This document shows positions 10,201-16,762 of a stretch of 64,000 nucleotides of DNA, piece after piece. Numbering within the stretch: the stretch's first letter is position 1; each line of letters starts with the position of its first letter. The stretch covers positions 1,910,598 through 1,974,597 of the forward strand of contig NZ_LT732535.1 in assembly GCF_900156915.1 (NCBI RefSeq), read 5' to 3'. This DNA is from Sediminibacillus massiliensis (GTDB taxonomy: Bacteria > Bacillota > Bacilli > Bacillales > Amphibacillaceae). The notes below the pieces were generated by a model. The model was not told the DNA's origin and searched no databases. It saw nothing but the letters and a program-made list of their open reading frames with translations. The position numbers and the translations under genes are program-made.

Positions 10201-10726
10201 GCGCATCCACTAAACGGTCATAAATATAACTCAAATCTTCCAGTTTATTTTTCAAAGCAACCTCACCAGGGTACTTGTGAGTGAAACGATCCATATCGAT
10301 AATTTGCGCTGTAAGCATTTCCGGTGTGATGCGGTATCGTTTGAATTCCGTAATCATCCCTTCCAGCTGCTCCATAAACCCTTGCTTTTCAATTGCCTTC
10401 TGGAATACATTCCAGTCCGATTTTCTTTCTTCCGTTATTTTCCTAAGCATCATTTGGATCCCTGTGGATGTAATGAATTTCCGGGTGCCGCCGCCGGTTT
10501 CCTGAAACACCCTCCAGGCCAGTCTGGAAAAACTGAACACTTGTGCCCGGATGCTTCCCGTTATCCGTTTGGCGAGTTCATATTCCTGCTGAAAGGTCAT
10601 TTGTTCCGGAACGATATAAAAGATCGGCGGTCCCTGAGGATCCTCCTGCAATTTTGTTTCTATTTCCGCGAGGCAGGTACCGCTTTTGCCAGCACCGGCC
10701 TTACCCAATAAAAATCGTATCCCCAT
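7241..10726 (-). CDS. addB: ATP-dependent helicase/deoxyribonuclease subunit B (AddB)
   Basis: 1161-residue partner of AddA. Walker A GKAGAGKSG is at the extreme N-terminus; the C-terminal nuclease contains GRIDRVD and IDYKSSSKG. Cysteines in YYRCSYQHF and CTYCPFKSVCQFD match the family's four-cysteine iron-sulphur staple. The start was set at the ATG at 10726, preceded by GAGGAG, rather than the upstream in-frame codon at 10837, because the Walker A region begins there in relatives. It is the first gene of the addBA operon and is divergent from the MFS gene at 10803. Confidence 0.96.
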   Translation of the reverse strand: MGIRFLLGKAGAGKSGTCLAEIETKLQEDPQGPPIFYIVPEQMTFQQEYELAKRITGSIRAQVFSFSRLAWRVFQETGGGTRKFITSTGIQMMLRKITEERKSDWNVFQKAIEKQGFMEQLEGMITEFKRYRITPEMLTAQIIDMDRFTHKYPGEVALKNKLEDLSYIYDRLVDALKDQYIDSEDQLQLLADKITEADFMEDAEIYLDGFHHFTPQELLVVEALIKKTSQVSVTLATDGQNDQEVSELDLFCLPTETYQTLKSLAEENSIDIQVERLDQQDGRFENRPYFAHLESYFDKRPSPEYKGTVPIRIAEAVHPRAEVEGVAQEILRLVREEQYRYKDIAVLIRQTEVYHELIHTVFEDYGIPVFIDEKRTMLNHPLLEFVRSALDIVEGNWRYEAVFRLLKTGLIPVADSRYPLTDEAIDELENYVLEYGIRGRSRWISDEPWIFQRFRGFDQASQTDKEQEIQTRINRYRDQVVYALQDFDEKLRDTETIQERAEIIFEWLEGLQVPQRLEENRDRLDEQGHIELAREQEQVWDAVMQLLDEMVEIAGDDKVSLQVFRASLEAGFESLKFAHVPPSMDHVITGTIDRSRITGIKCSFLLGVNEGIWPMKPGESGMISEEERELLAEQGMKLADGSKRQLLDDWFYVYLAFTSAKDQLWISYPLSDEEGKSKVPSQLIKRMEDLFPSCREHTLLQDPEELMDADRFISTPVKTRSALTAQLARNLRGYPIHDAWWNVLNWYIASEDKGGTTYSILQSLFYQNNPTNLSEQTASQLYPQQVKASVSRLEMYYRCSYQHFAKYSLGLEERRIYKLDAPDIGQLFHEALKKITDWVQTEGRNFADLQKQETNQYAQRAVSSLAPVLQHQILHSSNRYKYIQQKLQEIIARAAYVLSEQARQSDFSPIGLELGFGPGQQLPPITIDLPNGYELVLRGRIDRVDRAINQEHLFLRIIDYKSSSKGLNLSEVYYGLALQMLAYLDVVLSHSESWLGVKATPAGVLYFHVHNPMLSQNKRLEDADIEKEIFKKFKMQGLLVENEQIVKMMDTGLDSGMSQIVPAGLKKNGEFRKGSHTAETETFNQLQGYIRELMVQAGTDITSGGVHLNPYQQNQQVACTYCPFKSVCQFDSTLHENNYRRLKEMKDEDVLNEITRRRGDK

Positions 10727-10802
10727 AATGAATTCTCCTCTTATCACAATTTTTCCGGGTTTGCATATAGTACCATAGTTTCTACAACGGGAGGTTAGCG
10801 GT

Positions 10803-11936
10803 ATGTCCAAAAACACATTGACAGCCGGTGCACTCATTTATTGTGCAGTCTTCGTTGCCAGCAGCATCTATGTAATGATCCCGCTCCAGCCCCGGCTTGC
10901 CGAAAGCCATAATGTTTCGATTAGTTACGCCTCGTTGACCAGTTCCCTGTTCATTTGTACTTACGCAACCGGTTTATTGGTTTTCGGCTTTTTGGCCGAC
11001 CGTCTTCCCCTTCGCAAAATTCTTGTAACGGGGATGGCCATGTTGAGTCTGATAACCGGTGCGTTGATATTTGCCGCTGATGTTGGCCAGTTGATTCTGC
11101 TCCGCGCCCTGCAAGGCTTTACAGCAGCCAGCTTTGCTCCGGTCGCTTTCGGATACTGCTTTCGATATTTCCAGGGCTCCCTGCAGGGAACAGCCATTGC
11201 CTTGATCAATACCGGATTCTTGTTTGCAGGCGTTTTCGGTCAGATTATTTCCTCTTATTTGGCAGAAGCTTTCTTCTTTTCAGCTGTTTTCACCGGTTTT
11301 TTTCTGTTTTATCTAATATGTTTTTCTCTATTGTTTATCACATTGAAAAAAGCCGTTCCTTCCGATAGCATACCATCAAAGAAACCGACTACTATTATTT
11401 TATCATGTTTTCAAAATCAAATATTGCGAAAGCTTTACTTAATTGCCTTTTTCTTACTATTACCTATTATGTTATTTTATGGTTCATTTGAAATATACCT
11501 TCATCAAGTATGGACTGATTTTCCTGTCCCTTTACAGTTGTTCCGTGTATGCAGTTTGATTGGAATCCTGCCTTCTTTTTTCATTAGTGCACTCTTAAGG
11601 AGGTTCCGGGCAAAGCAAATTTTGAGGTTTCAATTGTTTGTGATGGTGGCGGGATTCCTCCCCGCGATAGCAGGATTGAATGTGGGGACGATTACGTTTG
11701 CTTCCTTTTTGATGATTACGTCTACTTCTTTGACCATACCCATGGTTGTATTACTGGTCGGAAGGAACACTGTGCATGGAACCAGCGCAGTAGCCATTTA
11801 CTCCTTCACTCTGCTGAGTGGTGCGAGTGTAGGTTCGGCCCTTGCCTCCCTGGTCCCTTTTCCATTTGTATTAGGGATAATCGCTGCAATATTTATCCTG
11901 TTGGGCTTACTTGCGAAAACCTTACCAGATGATTAA
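10803..11936 (+). CDS. MFS transporter
   Basis: 377-residue protein with about 12 hydrophobic segments and the conserved MFS loop motif GFLADRLPLRKIL between segments 2 and 3. It resembles the drug/sugar-efflux branch of the major facilitator superfamily, but the substrate cannot be read from the sequence. A GGGAGG site precedes the ATG. It is divergent from addB with about 75 bases between starts and ends at a bidirectional terminator shared with the signal peptidase gene. Confidence 0.85.
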   Translation: MSKNTLTAGALIYCAVFVASSIYVMIPLQPRLAESHNVSISYASLTSSLFICTYATGLLVFGFLADRLPLRKILVTGMAMLSLITGALIFAADVGQLILLRALQGFTAASFAPVAFGYCFRYFQGSLQGTAIALINTGFLFAGVFGQIISSYLAEAFFFSAVFTGFFLFYLICFSLLFITLKKAVPSDSIPSKKPTTIILSCFQNQILRKLYLIAFFLLLPIMLFYGSFEIYLHQVWTDFPVPLQLFRVCSLIGILPSFFISALLRRFRAKQILRFQLFVMVAGFLPAIAGLNVGTITFASFLMITSTSLTIPMVVLLVGRNTVHGTSAVAIYSFTLLSGASVGSALASLVPFPFVLGIIAAIFILLGLLAKTLPDD

Positions 11937-11980
11937 TATTATAGAACATTTGTTCCCTGATTACAATCGATCAGGTTCTC

Positions 11981-12034
11981 AAAAAGCAAAAAAGCTTGAT
12001 TCAGTGTGCGTGTCTGAATCAAGCTTTTTGCTTT
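11981..12034. terminator. bidirectional terminator
   Basis: A long stem, with arms AAGCTTGATTCAG and CTGAATCAAGCTT around a 9-base loop, flanked by A and T runs on both sides. It serves the MFS gene on the plus strand and the signal peptidase gene on the minus strand. Confidence 0.85.
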
Positions 12035-12578
12035 AATTAAAACTCAACCCTATTTGAGAAACAGGCCAATATCGCACATCGACTTTGCCGACAACTTCTT
12101 CCTTATTTACGAATCCAAAGTATCTGCTGTCAAGGCTCTCTCTGCGATTATCTCCCATAACGAAAAGTTTTCCTTCTGGGACTTGCTTCTGCCCGGTCAC
12201 ATCTTCCAAAGAAAAGTCTTCTGTCAGCGGCAGATCCATTCCCTGTTTAAAAGGATCCAAATAGGACTCTGCTACTTTCTCTCCATTAAGGTATAACTGG
12301 TCATTCCTATATTCAATCGTATCTCCAGGCGTTCCTATCACCCGTTTCACATAATCTTCTTCTTCATTCGCATGAAAGACTATAACGTCAAATCGATCGA
12401 TATCATGAAGGTCATATGCAACCTTGTTGACCATGATCAGATTCTCATCAAACAGAGTCGGTTCCATGGATTTTCCATCGACAACATAGCTGGCGAATAA
12501 ATAGGAACGGAAGAGAAAAGCAAGCAGAACTGCTATCAAAACCGTTCGTATAAGCTTCCAATAATTAATTCTTTGCAT
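12033..12578 (-). CDS. sipV: type I signal peptidase
   Basis: 181-residue serine protease that removes signal peptides of secreted proteins. One N-terminal membrane segment (residues about 10-28) is followed by GKSMEPT with the nucleophile Ser37, by DYVKRVIG with the general base Lys78, and by GDNRRESLDSR near the end. A GGAGGAAG site precedes the ATG. B. subtilis has sipV in the same position between yhjE and addB, so the symbol is based on synteny; the paralogue name is less certain than the function. Confidence 0.93.
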   Translation of the reverse strand: MQRINYWKLIRTVLIAVLLAFLFRSYLFASYVVDGKSMEPTLFDENLIMVNKVAYDLHDIDRFDVIVFHANEEEDYVKRVIGTPGDTIEYRNDQLYLNGEKVAESYLDPFKQGMDLPLTEDFSLEDVTGQKQVPEGKLFVMGDNRRESLDSRYFGFVNKEEVVGKVDVRYWPVSQIGLSFN

Positions 12579-12630
12579 CTTTGCTTCCTCCAGGTTGTTT
12601 GTATAAACATTTTACCCCGCAGGAAAAAAA

Positions 12631-13284
12631 TTAATCTCTTTTTACCTCCTTGTACGACTCCCTGTCTTTTTTCTGCAGTCTTTTCTCCAAATATTTCCCG
12701 AATACCCAGAACAGTAGAATGCATATACCGACAATCACAGTCTTGACAGGGTTTTGCGCAAAAGAGGTGATACTATCTCCGACATAAGCTATTGTGAAAA
12801 TCATCACTGCTTTCCCGAACAATGCAGCCAATATAAATTGTTGAAAACTGATTTTGGAAAGTCCTGCGACAATGTTAATGATCGAAGAAGGAGAAAACGG
12901 AAAACACATCAATAAAAACAGCGGTCCGAATCCATGCCTTTCCAGCCAAGAGGTAACTCGTTTTACTTGCTTGTTCTTTCGCAGCCATAAAAAAAAGCGC
13001 TTTTGCCCGAGCCTTCTTACAATCCAGAATACACAAACCGCTCCAATACTTGCACCGATCCAGGAAAGGAGAAATCCTTCCAGCAGGCCATAGGCTGCTG
13101 CATTGGCTAGCACAAACACCACAAGCGGGAGAAAAGATAAAAAAGCTTCAATAAAAGGAAGCAATATTCCCGGTAGTGGTCCCAGACTTTCATAGCTCTT
13201 CAACAACTGCATGAGTAAGTCATCAAATCTATTGTTTTCGATTAGTTCCCTCAATTCGGAGACATCGATGTTTAATAACTGCAT
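12631..13284 (-). CDS. yhjE: TVP38/TMEM64 (DedA-like) membrane protein, YhjE-like
   Basis: About 217 residues with multiple membrane segments and the SNARE-associated/VTT-domain pattern, including FPFSPSSIINIVAGLSKIS. Members are proposed lipid scramblase-like transporters; the exact role here is unknown. The ATG at 13284 (MQLLNID) is preferred to an in-frame TTG at 13305. It lies upstream of the signal peptidase gene on the same strand, as yhjE precedes sipV in B. subtilis. Confidence 0.85.
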   Translation of the reverse strand: MQLLNIDVSELRELIENNRFDDLLMQLLKSYESLGPLPGILLPFIEAFLSFLPLVVFVLANAAAYGLLEGFLLSWIGASIGAVCVFWIVRRLGQKRFFLWLRKNKQVKRVTSWLERHGFGPLFLLMCFPFSPSSIINIVAGLSKISFQQFILAALFGKAVMIFTIAYVGDSITSFAQNPVKTVIVGICILLFWVFGKYLEKRLQKKDRESYKEVKRD

Positions 13285-13463
13285 CTCTTCCAGACCCCTC
13301 GCCAAATCAGCTATAATCAGTGTAGTGTACTTTATTAGTTTTCCTGATTATATTGTAAAGTAAACAAATAAAATTTCCTAGTTTCAGTATTTATCTGAAT
13401 CGCTTATTTCATTTATTTTTATGTCTCTATATAATTGGGAGAGAACGGGTGGAGGGGAGAAAA

Positions 13464-13724
13464 ATGTATATTGTTTTGATGACTATCGCTTTCATTTTTT
13501 GTATCGTGGCCTTGGTTGTCACATTGATGCTTGGCAAAGAAGAAAGCAAGAAGGCTCGCGACTACGAGAAAGAGGGGCATGGCGCTCAGCAGGCACTAGC
13601 CAGGTCCAACAGTTACGAAAAGAGTTCCCTGAAGGAAAATCTTCCATTGTTATTAGTCATTTATATAGCTACTTTTCTGGTTAGCATTGGGTTGTTCTTG
13701 TTCTTTCTTTATAACCCTTTCTAA
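13464..13724 (+). CDS. small membrane protein with two transmembrane segments
   Basis: 86-residue protein with a hydrophobic segment at residues 2-22, a charged central loop (KEESKKARDYEKEG) and a second hydrophobic segment at about 60-84. The ATG at 13464 is preceded by GGAGGGGAG at 5-base spacing. It sits where B. subtilis has yhjC, but I cannot confirm homology by eye. It is followed at once by a strong terminator, so it is probably a single-gene unit. Confidence 0.7.
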   Translation: MYIVLMTIAFIFCIVALVVTLMLGKEESKKARDYEKEGHGAQQALARSNSYEKSSLKENLPLLLVIYIATFLVSIGLFLFFLYNPF

Positions 13725-13736
13725 ACCAGGTGCAAA

Positions 13737-13764
13737 GGGCCGGCTCAAATAGCCGGCCCTTTTC
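13737..13764 (+). terminator. intrinsic terminator
   Basis: Perfect 9-bp stem GGGCCGGCT / AGCCGGCCC with a 5-base loop, followed by TTTT, directly after the small membrane protein gene. Confidence 0.85.
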
Positions 13765-13920
13765 TGTTTTCAATCCTGTTTCGCCTCTCCTCATTCCGCT
13801 ATGCGCTTTTTCCGCTTAAAAATTTATTGCTGAATTTCCATTTATTTCTGTGATTTTTTTGTTTTGAATGCTGTATAATTAGGTTATAATAGAACATACG
13901 TTCGAAAGAGGAGGGGGAAA

Positions 13921-14313
13921 ATGCGTTATCTCAGCGAAGAGGAATTTGAGCTAGCTTCACGTTTTTTGTTCCTTTCCATGGCAATACTTGTCGTCCAAAA
14001 AGATATCCATACTATTCAAGAGACCAATTTTAAAATTAAAGAACCCTATATGGAATTGTTAAATAAAATGGAAACCGAAGCACTGGCTGAACGCAGGCAG
14101 TTACGGAAAAAAATGGCTGATAAGCAGCTCCAAGTACTCTCCTTGAACAAAAATGATTCCTTTTCTTCTTTTTTGTTCCTGTGCAGGGGACGGGAAGAAA
14201 AAAGGAATTATTTCAATCCGGCGATCCGTAAAAAGGTCGAAAGTATTTTACGGGAGTTTATGCAAAAGGCTCTGCTACAATCTCAGCATGATTATTCTTC
14301 CCAACATACTTAA
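13921..14313 (+). CDS. yhjD: YhjD-like hypothetical protein
   Basis: 130-residue predicted soluble helical protein, rich in Lys, Glu and Arg in its centre and C-terminal half. B. subtilis carries yhjD close to comK in the same arrangement; function is unknown. A GAGGAGGGGG site precedes the ATG and a minus-10-like TATAAT lies about 40 bases upstream. Its last 56 bases overlap the 3' end of comK on the other strand. The family call is from position and size and is moderate. Confidence 0.7.
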   Translation: MRYLSEEEFELASRFLFLSMAILVVQKDIHTIQETNFKIKEPYMELLNKMETEALAERRQLRKKMADKQLQVLSLNKNDSFSSFLFLCRGREEKRNYFNPAIRKKVESILREFMQKALLQSQHDYSSQHT

Positions 14314-14770
14314 TGCGATGATCAAGCAAGTACCTGAACTGAGCGGTCCGCTGGACTTGATTGAGCAGGGAACCATAAGAAACGTCCAGCGTAACGGACT
14401 TACCATTCGTAAAAATGATCTGAGAGGACTGATTGGGCGCTTTTACCACTTGATCGATGTGGGAGTGCGCGATCCAGTTACATTGGGGGTTATTTGGAGA
14501 AGTAGTCGGAAAAAAATACATTCCACTCGAAGGATCAATAGATATGGGAGCTTTGTGCGTTACTTTGAAGATATCTTTTGTTCCATCTTGTCTACCTCGC
14601 AATGAACTTCCGAAATATTTACAAGCAAGATCGATCACTTTACTTGGAGGCTGTTCAACAAAAATCACCTCGTCGTCTTCCATGATGCGGGAGAGGTATT
14701 TACCGTTGAACTCTTCCGAAAGAACTGCGAGTGTAAATGGGTTTACTTCATATTGTTTTTTTATTTCCAT
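14258..14770 (-). CDS. comK: competence transcription factor ComK
   Basis: 170-residue DNA-binding protein that activates DNA-uptake and recombination genes. Recognisable family features are NPFTLAVLSEEFNGKYLSRI near the N-terminus, a central KAPISIDPSSGMYFFPT block, and IAHSHID. B. subtilis ComK is 192 residues; this copy is shorter mainly at the C-terminus. An AT-rich palindromic region about 90 bases upstream could be an autoregulatory ComK box. The gene is divergent from the HTH-TPR regulator at 15109 and convergent with yhjD, with a 56-base overlap. Confidence 0.9.
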   Translation of the reverse strand: MEIKKQYEVNPFTLAVLSEEFNGKYLSRIMEDDEVIFVEQPPSKVIDLACKYFGSSLRGRQDGTKDIFKVTHKAPISIDPSSGMYFFPTTSPNNPQCNWIAHSHIDQVVKAPNQSSQIIFTNGKSVTLDVSYGSLLNQVQRTAQFRYLLDHRIKYVGKNNHAEIVAEPFA

Positions 14771-14849
14771 CTTATCTATTCATCCTCTCATGTTCAGCAA
14801 TAAATTTAAGCTTGATAACAATTTACCAGAAAATAGTAGAAAAAGATAG

Positions 14850-14884
14850 AAAAATTTGAAAATTTGTAAAAAATTTCAAATTTT
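14850..14884. promoter_or_regulatory. AT-rich palindrome upstream of comK (candidate ComK box)
   Basis: Two direct copies of AAAATTTG (851-858 and 859-866) are followed after 10 bases by the inverse CAAATTTT at 877-884. ComK binds paired AT boxes of the form AAAA, five bases, TTTT. This site is similar in character but not an exact consensus match. It lies between comK and the divergent regulator, 80-115 bases from the comK start. Confidence 0.4.
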
Positions 14885-14901
14885 GTCATCCTAAAGACTC
14901 A

Positions 14902-14953
14902 TTCTGTCCGGAAGCTCGATAACGCTTGCAGAGCAAGGCTGAAATGGACAGAA
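14902..14953. promoter_or_regulatory. nested inverted repeat between comK and regulator
   Basis: Outer arms TTCTGTCC (902-909) and GGACAGAA (946-953) enclose inner arms CTTGC (925-929) and GCAAG (933-937) around a 3-base loop. It could be a DNA operator or a folded leader RNA. I recognise no known riboswitch in this 338-base gap, which also holds an imperfect inverted repeat at 15000-15035 and a TATAAT minus-10 at 15068. Confidence 0.45.
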
Positions 14954-15108
14954 GGCAATGGAAAAACTCCCGCACATCAGGTAAGGAGAAAGGCATGACT
15001 CGACTTTTTTAATCTGACTTGATAAAAACAGTCGAAAAATGAAATAGCAATTTAAGGAACTATTACGTATAATTGGAACTAGGACTTTATGCTTTGGGAG
15101 GGTGTAAC

Positions 15109-16374
15109 ATGATACATGTAGGAAAAAGGATATTGTTAGCACGGTTGTTGAAAGGATATACCCTCAAATCCTTATCAAGCGGCATAACTTCCCTTTCCAA
15201 ACTGAGCCGGATTGAAAATGGACAGCTGGTCCCGGATCCTCAGCTTTTACAGACCCTGGCCCGGAAGCTTGATATTCCTCCTGCTTATTTCCTGGACTTT
15301 GATAAAGAGGACAAAGAAGTTCAGCTTCTTCTGATCAGGCTGGCCAAGTATATCATGACTGGTAGTGCAGAAACCGGACAATTGATCGATTTAATCGATT
15401 CCCATTATTACGAATATCTTCTATCTCCGGAAATGGAATGCTATTACCTTCTCTTAAAAGGAGCTTATCTTTTAAAAGGCCGGAACAAACACAAGGAATG
15501 GAGTTCCATCCACGAGGGGTACATTAATAGCTATTTGGAAAGCAGGGAATCACTGCCTCTGCATCTGGAAAACGCCTATACTTATTATCATGGATTCTAT
15601 CATTATAAAAATTACGAGTTCAGCAGTGCCATCAGTTACTTCTCAAAGTTGAAGAACAATGTCGATGATTTAGCCATAAGGGCAACATTAACCTTTAATA
15701 TAGCTTTATTTTATAAGCGGCTTAACGATTACCAGAATGCTATTTTATTCGGGAATGAAGCCATAAACTACTATACTGCATTAAATAATAAACACGATAC
15801 TGCCCAGTCGTTGAATTTACTTGGAACAATGTACAGGGAGACGGGTAATTACGATCAGGCGAAGCTTAAATTTCATGAGGCTGAAAGAATAGCGGAGGAA
15901 AATGGAATTCTCGATATCTTAGGATATGTCTATCACAATCTTGGACTCGTGGAAGTTAATCAGGATAATCTCGAAAAAGGCATTCACTTTTTCCTCCATG
16001 CTTTACATATCAAACAGCAAGTCAAAAACAGCAATCTACTGATAACATACAGGGAAATTATCGAATGTAAATTAAAAGAGAAAAAAACAAAAGAAGCTTC
16101 TGATTACTATTGGGTGGCAGAGGCGCTGACCAATGATGAAGAGGACCGCTACAGACTCTTGTTTGTTTTTAATGATTATTATCTGCTCAATGGCCAAATG
16201 GATGAATTTAAAAACAACCTGAAAAAACTGACTTCTTTTTTTGAAAGAACCAATGAGTTCCGCTTTTTGAAGAAATGTTATCTGAAATTGGGTAATTTCT
16301 ATTATTCTAATAAAAATTACAAAGAAGCTTCAAATTACTACTACAAACATATTGAACTACAGGAGGCCAAATAG
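15109..16374 (+). CDS. HTH-TPR transcriptional regulator of RNPP (NprR/PlcR) type
   Basis: 421-residue protein. Residues 1-62 form an XRE-type helix-turn-helix (LSKLSRIENGQLVPDP); the rest is TPR-like repeats, e.g. LGTMYRETGNYDQAKLKFHE and LGNFYYSNKNYKEAS at the C-terminus. This domain order and length match NprR of the B. cereus group (about 423 residues), a regulator controlled by an imported peptide. The ATG at 15109 has GGGAGGG upstream and TATAAT at 15068-15073. The stop codon abuts the start of a secreted-peptide gene. It is divergent from comK. An unrelated XRE-TPR regulator is possible, but the adjacent peptide argues for the RNPP class. Confidence 0.82.
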   Translation: MIHVGKRILLARLLKGYTLKSLSSGITSLSKLSRIENGQLVPDPQLLQTLARKLDIPPAYFLDFDKEDKEVQLLLIRLAKYIMTGSAETGQLIDLIDSHYYEYLLSPEMECYYLLLKGAYLLKGRNKHKEWSSIHEGYINSYLESRESLPLHLENAYTYYHGFYHYKNYEFSSAISYFSKLKNNVDDLAIRATLTFNIALFYKRLNDYQNAILFGNEAINYYTALNNKHDTAQSLNLLGTMYRETGNYDQAKLKFHEAERIAEENGILDILGYVYHNLGLVEVNQDNLEKGIHFFLHALHIKQQVKNSNLLITYREIIECKLKEKKTKEASDYYWVAEALTNDEEDRYRLLFVFNDYYLLNGQMDEFKNNLKKLTSFFERTNEFRFLKKCYLKLGNFYYSNKNYKEASNYYYKHIELQEAK

Positions 16375-16521
16375 GTGAAAAGATTGCTGCTTATTTGTTT
16401 CTTTGCAATCATTCTTGCGGCAAGTTTCCAAGAAGATGCACTTCCTGTTCAACTGGCCGATGAAAGCGAAACGGGCGGCGCCAAAACCACCGGTCCTGAA
16501 CAGAAGGAAATGAACACATAA
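16375..16521 (+). CDS. putative secreted signalling peptide precursor (NprX/PapR/Phr-like)
   Basis: A 48-residue frame starting with GTG immediately after the regulator's TAG stop, with CAGGAGG 8 bases upstream. It encodes a basic start (MKR), a hydrophobic core LLLICFFAIILAA at residues 4-16, then a polar acidic tail ending GGAKTTGPEQKEMNT. Size and plan match precursors of RNPP signal peptides, which are exported by Sec, trimmed, re-imported by Opp and bound by the cognate TPR regulator. The mature peptide cannot be fixed from sequence alone. A terminator follows within 10 bases, so regulator and peptide form a closed two-gene unit. Confidence 0.75.
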   Translation: MKRLLLICFFAIILAASFQEDALPVQLADESETGGAKTTGPEQKEMNT

Positions 16522-16525
16522 TGAA

Positions 16526-16562
16526 AAAAATCCTTCCGGAAGCCCGGCAAGGATTTTTTTCA
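16526..16562. terminator. terminator of regulator-peptide unit
   Basis: Stem AAATCCTT / AAGGATTT with a partly paired loop (CCGG and CCGG), followed by a T run. It can also act for the minus-strand gene that ends at 16572. Confidence 0.8.
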
Positions 16563-16571
16563 TTTACCTTA

Positions 16572-16757
16572 TCATTCTGATTCCTCTCCCAGATACCCTT
16601 CTACATCTAAGCTCTCTTCAAGGTCTGTTCCAAAGTCCGGATTCAACAATGTAAAAGTTTCCAGTTCCAACTTTTCCTTTTTGTCCAACAACAAATTCAC
16701 CTTCCATCCTTGCCTTAGTGTTGACTTAATTGCCACTTTCCACTCAAGAACAGGCAC
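16572..16757 (-). CDS. small hypothetical protein downstream of M48 peptidase
   Basis: 61-residue acidic protein (MPVLEWKVAIKSTLRQGWK at the start, EESLDVEGYLGEESE at the end) with no membrane segment or recognised motif. It starts with GTG 5 bases after the peptidase stop codon; an AGGAG lies about 18 bases upstream, which is far, so translation may depend on coupling to the upstream gene. I do not recognise the family. Confidence 0.5.
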   Translation of the reverse strand: MPVLEWKVAIKSTLRQGWKVNLLLDKKEKLELETFTLLNPDFGTDLEESLDVEGYLGEESE

Positions 16758-16762
16758 ATTTG

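Noticed and set aside
10727..10837. N-terminal extension of AddB by 37 codons
   Set aside because: No ribosome-binding site before the upstream codon, and the extension would overlap the promoter region of the divergent MFS gene; the ATG at 10726 has GAGGAG.
14885..15060. Possible riboswitch upstream of the HTH-TPR regulator
   Set aside because: The inverted repeats do not fit glycine, c-di-GMP, cobalamin, SAM, T-box or c-di-AMP patterns that I know; kept only as unassigned structure.
15073..15108. Longer start of the HTH-TPR regulator at 15073
   Set aside because: It overlaps the TATAAT promoter element and lacks a ribosome-binding site; the ATG at 15109 has GGGAGGG.
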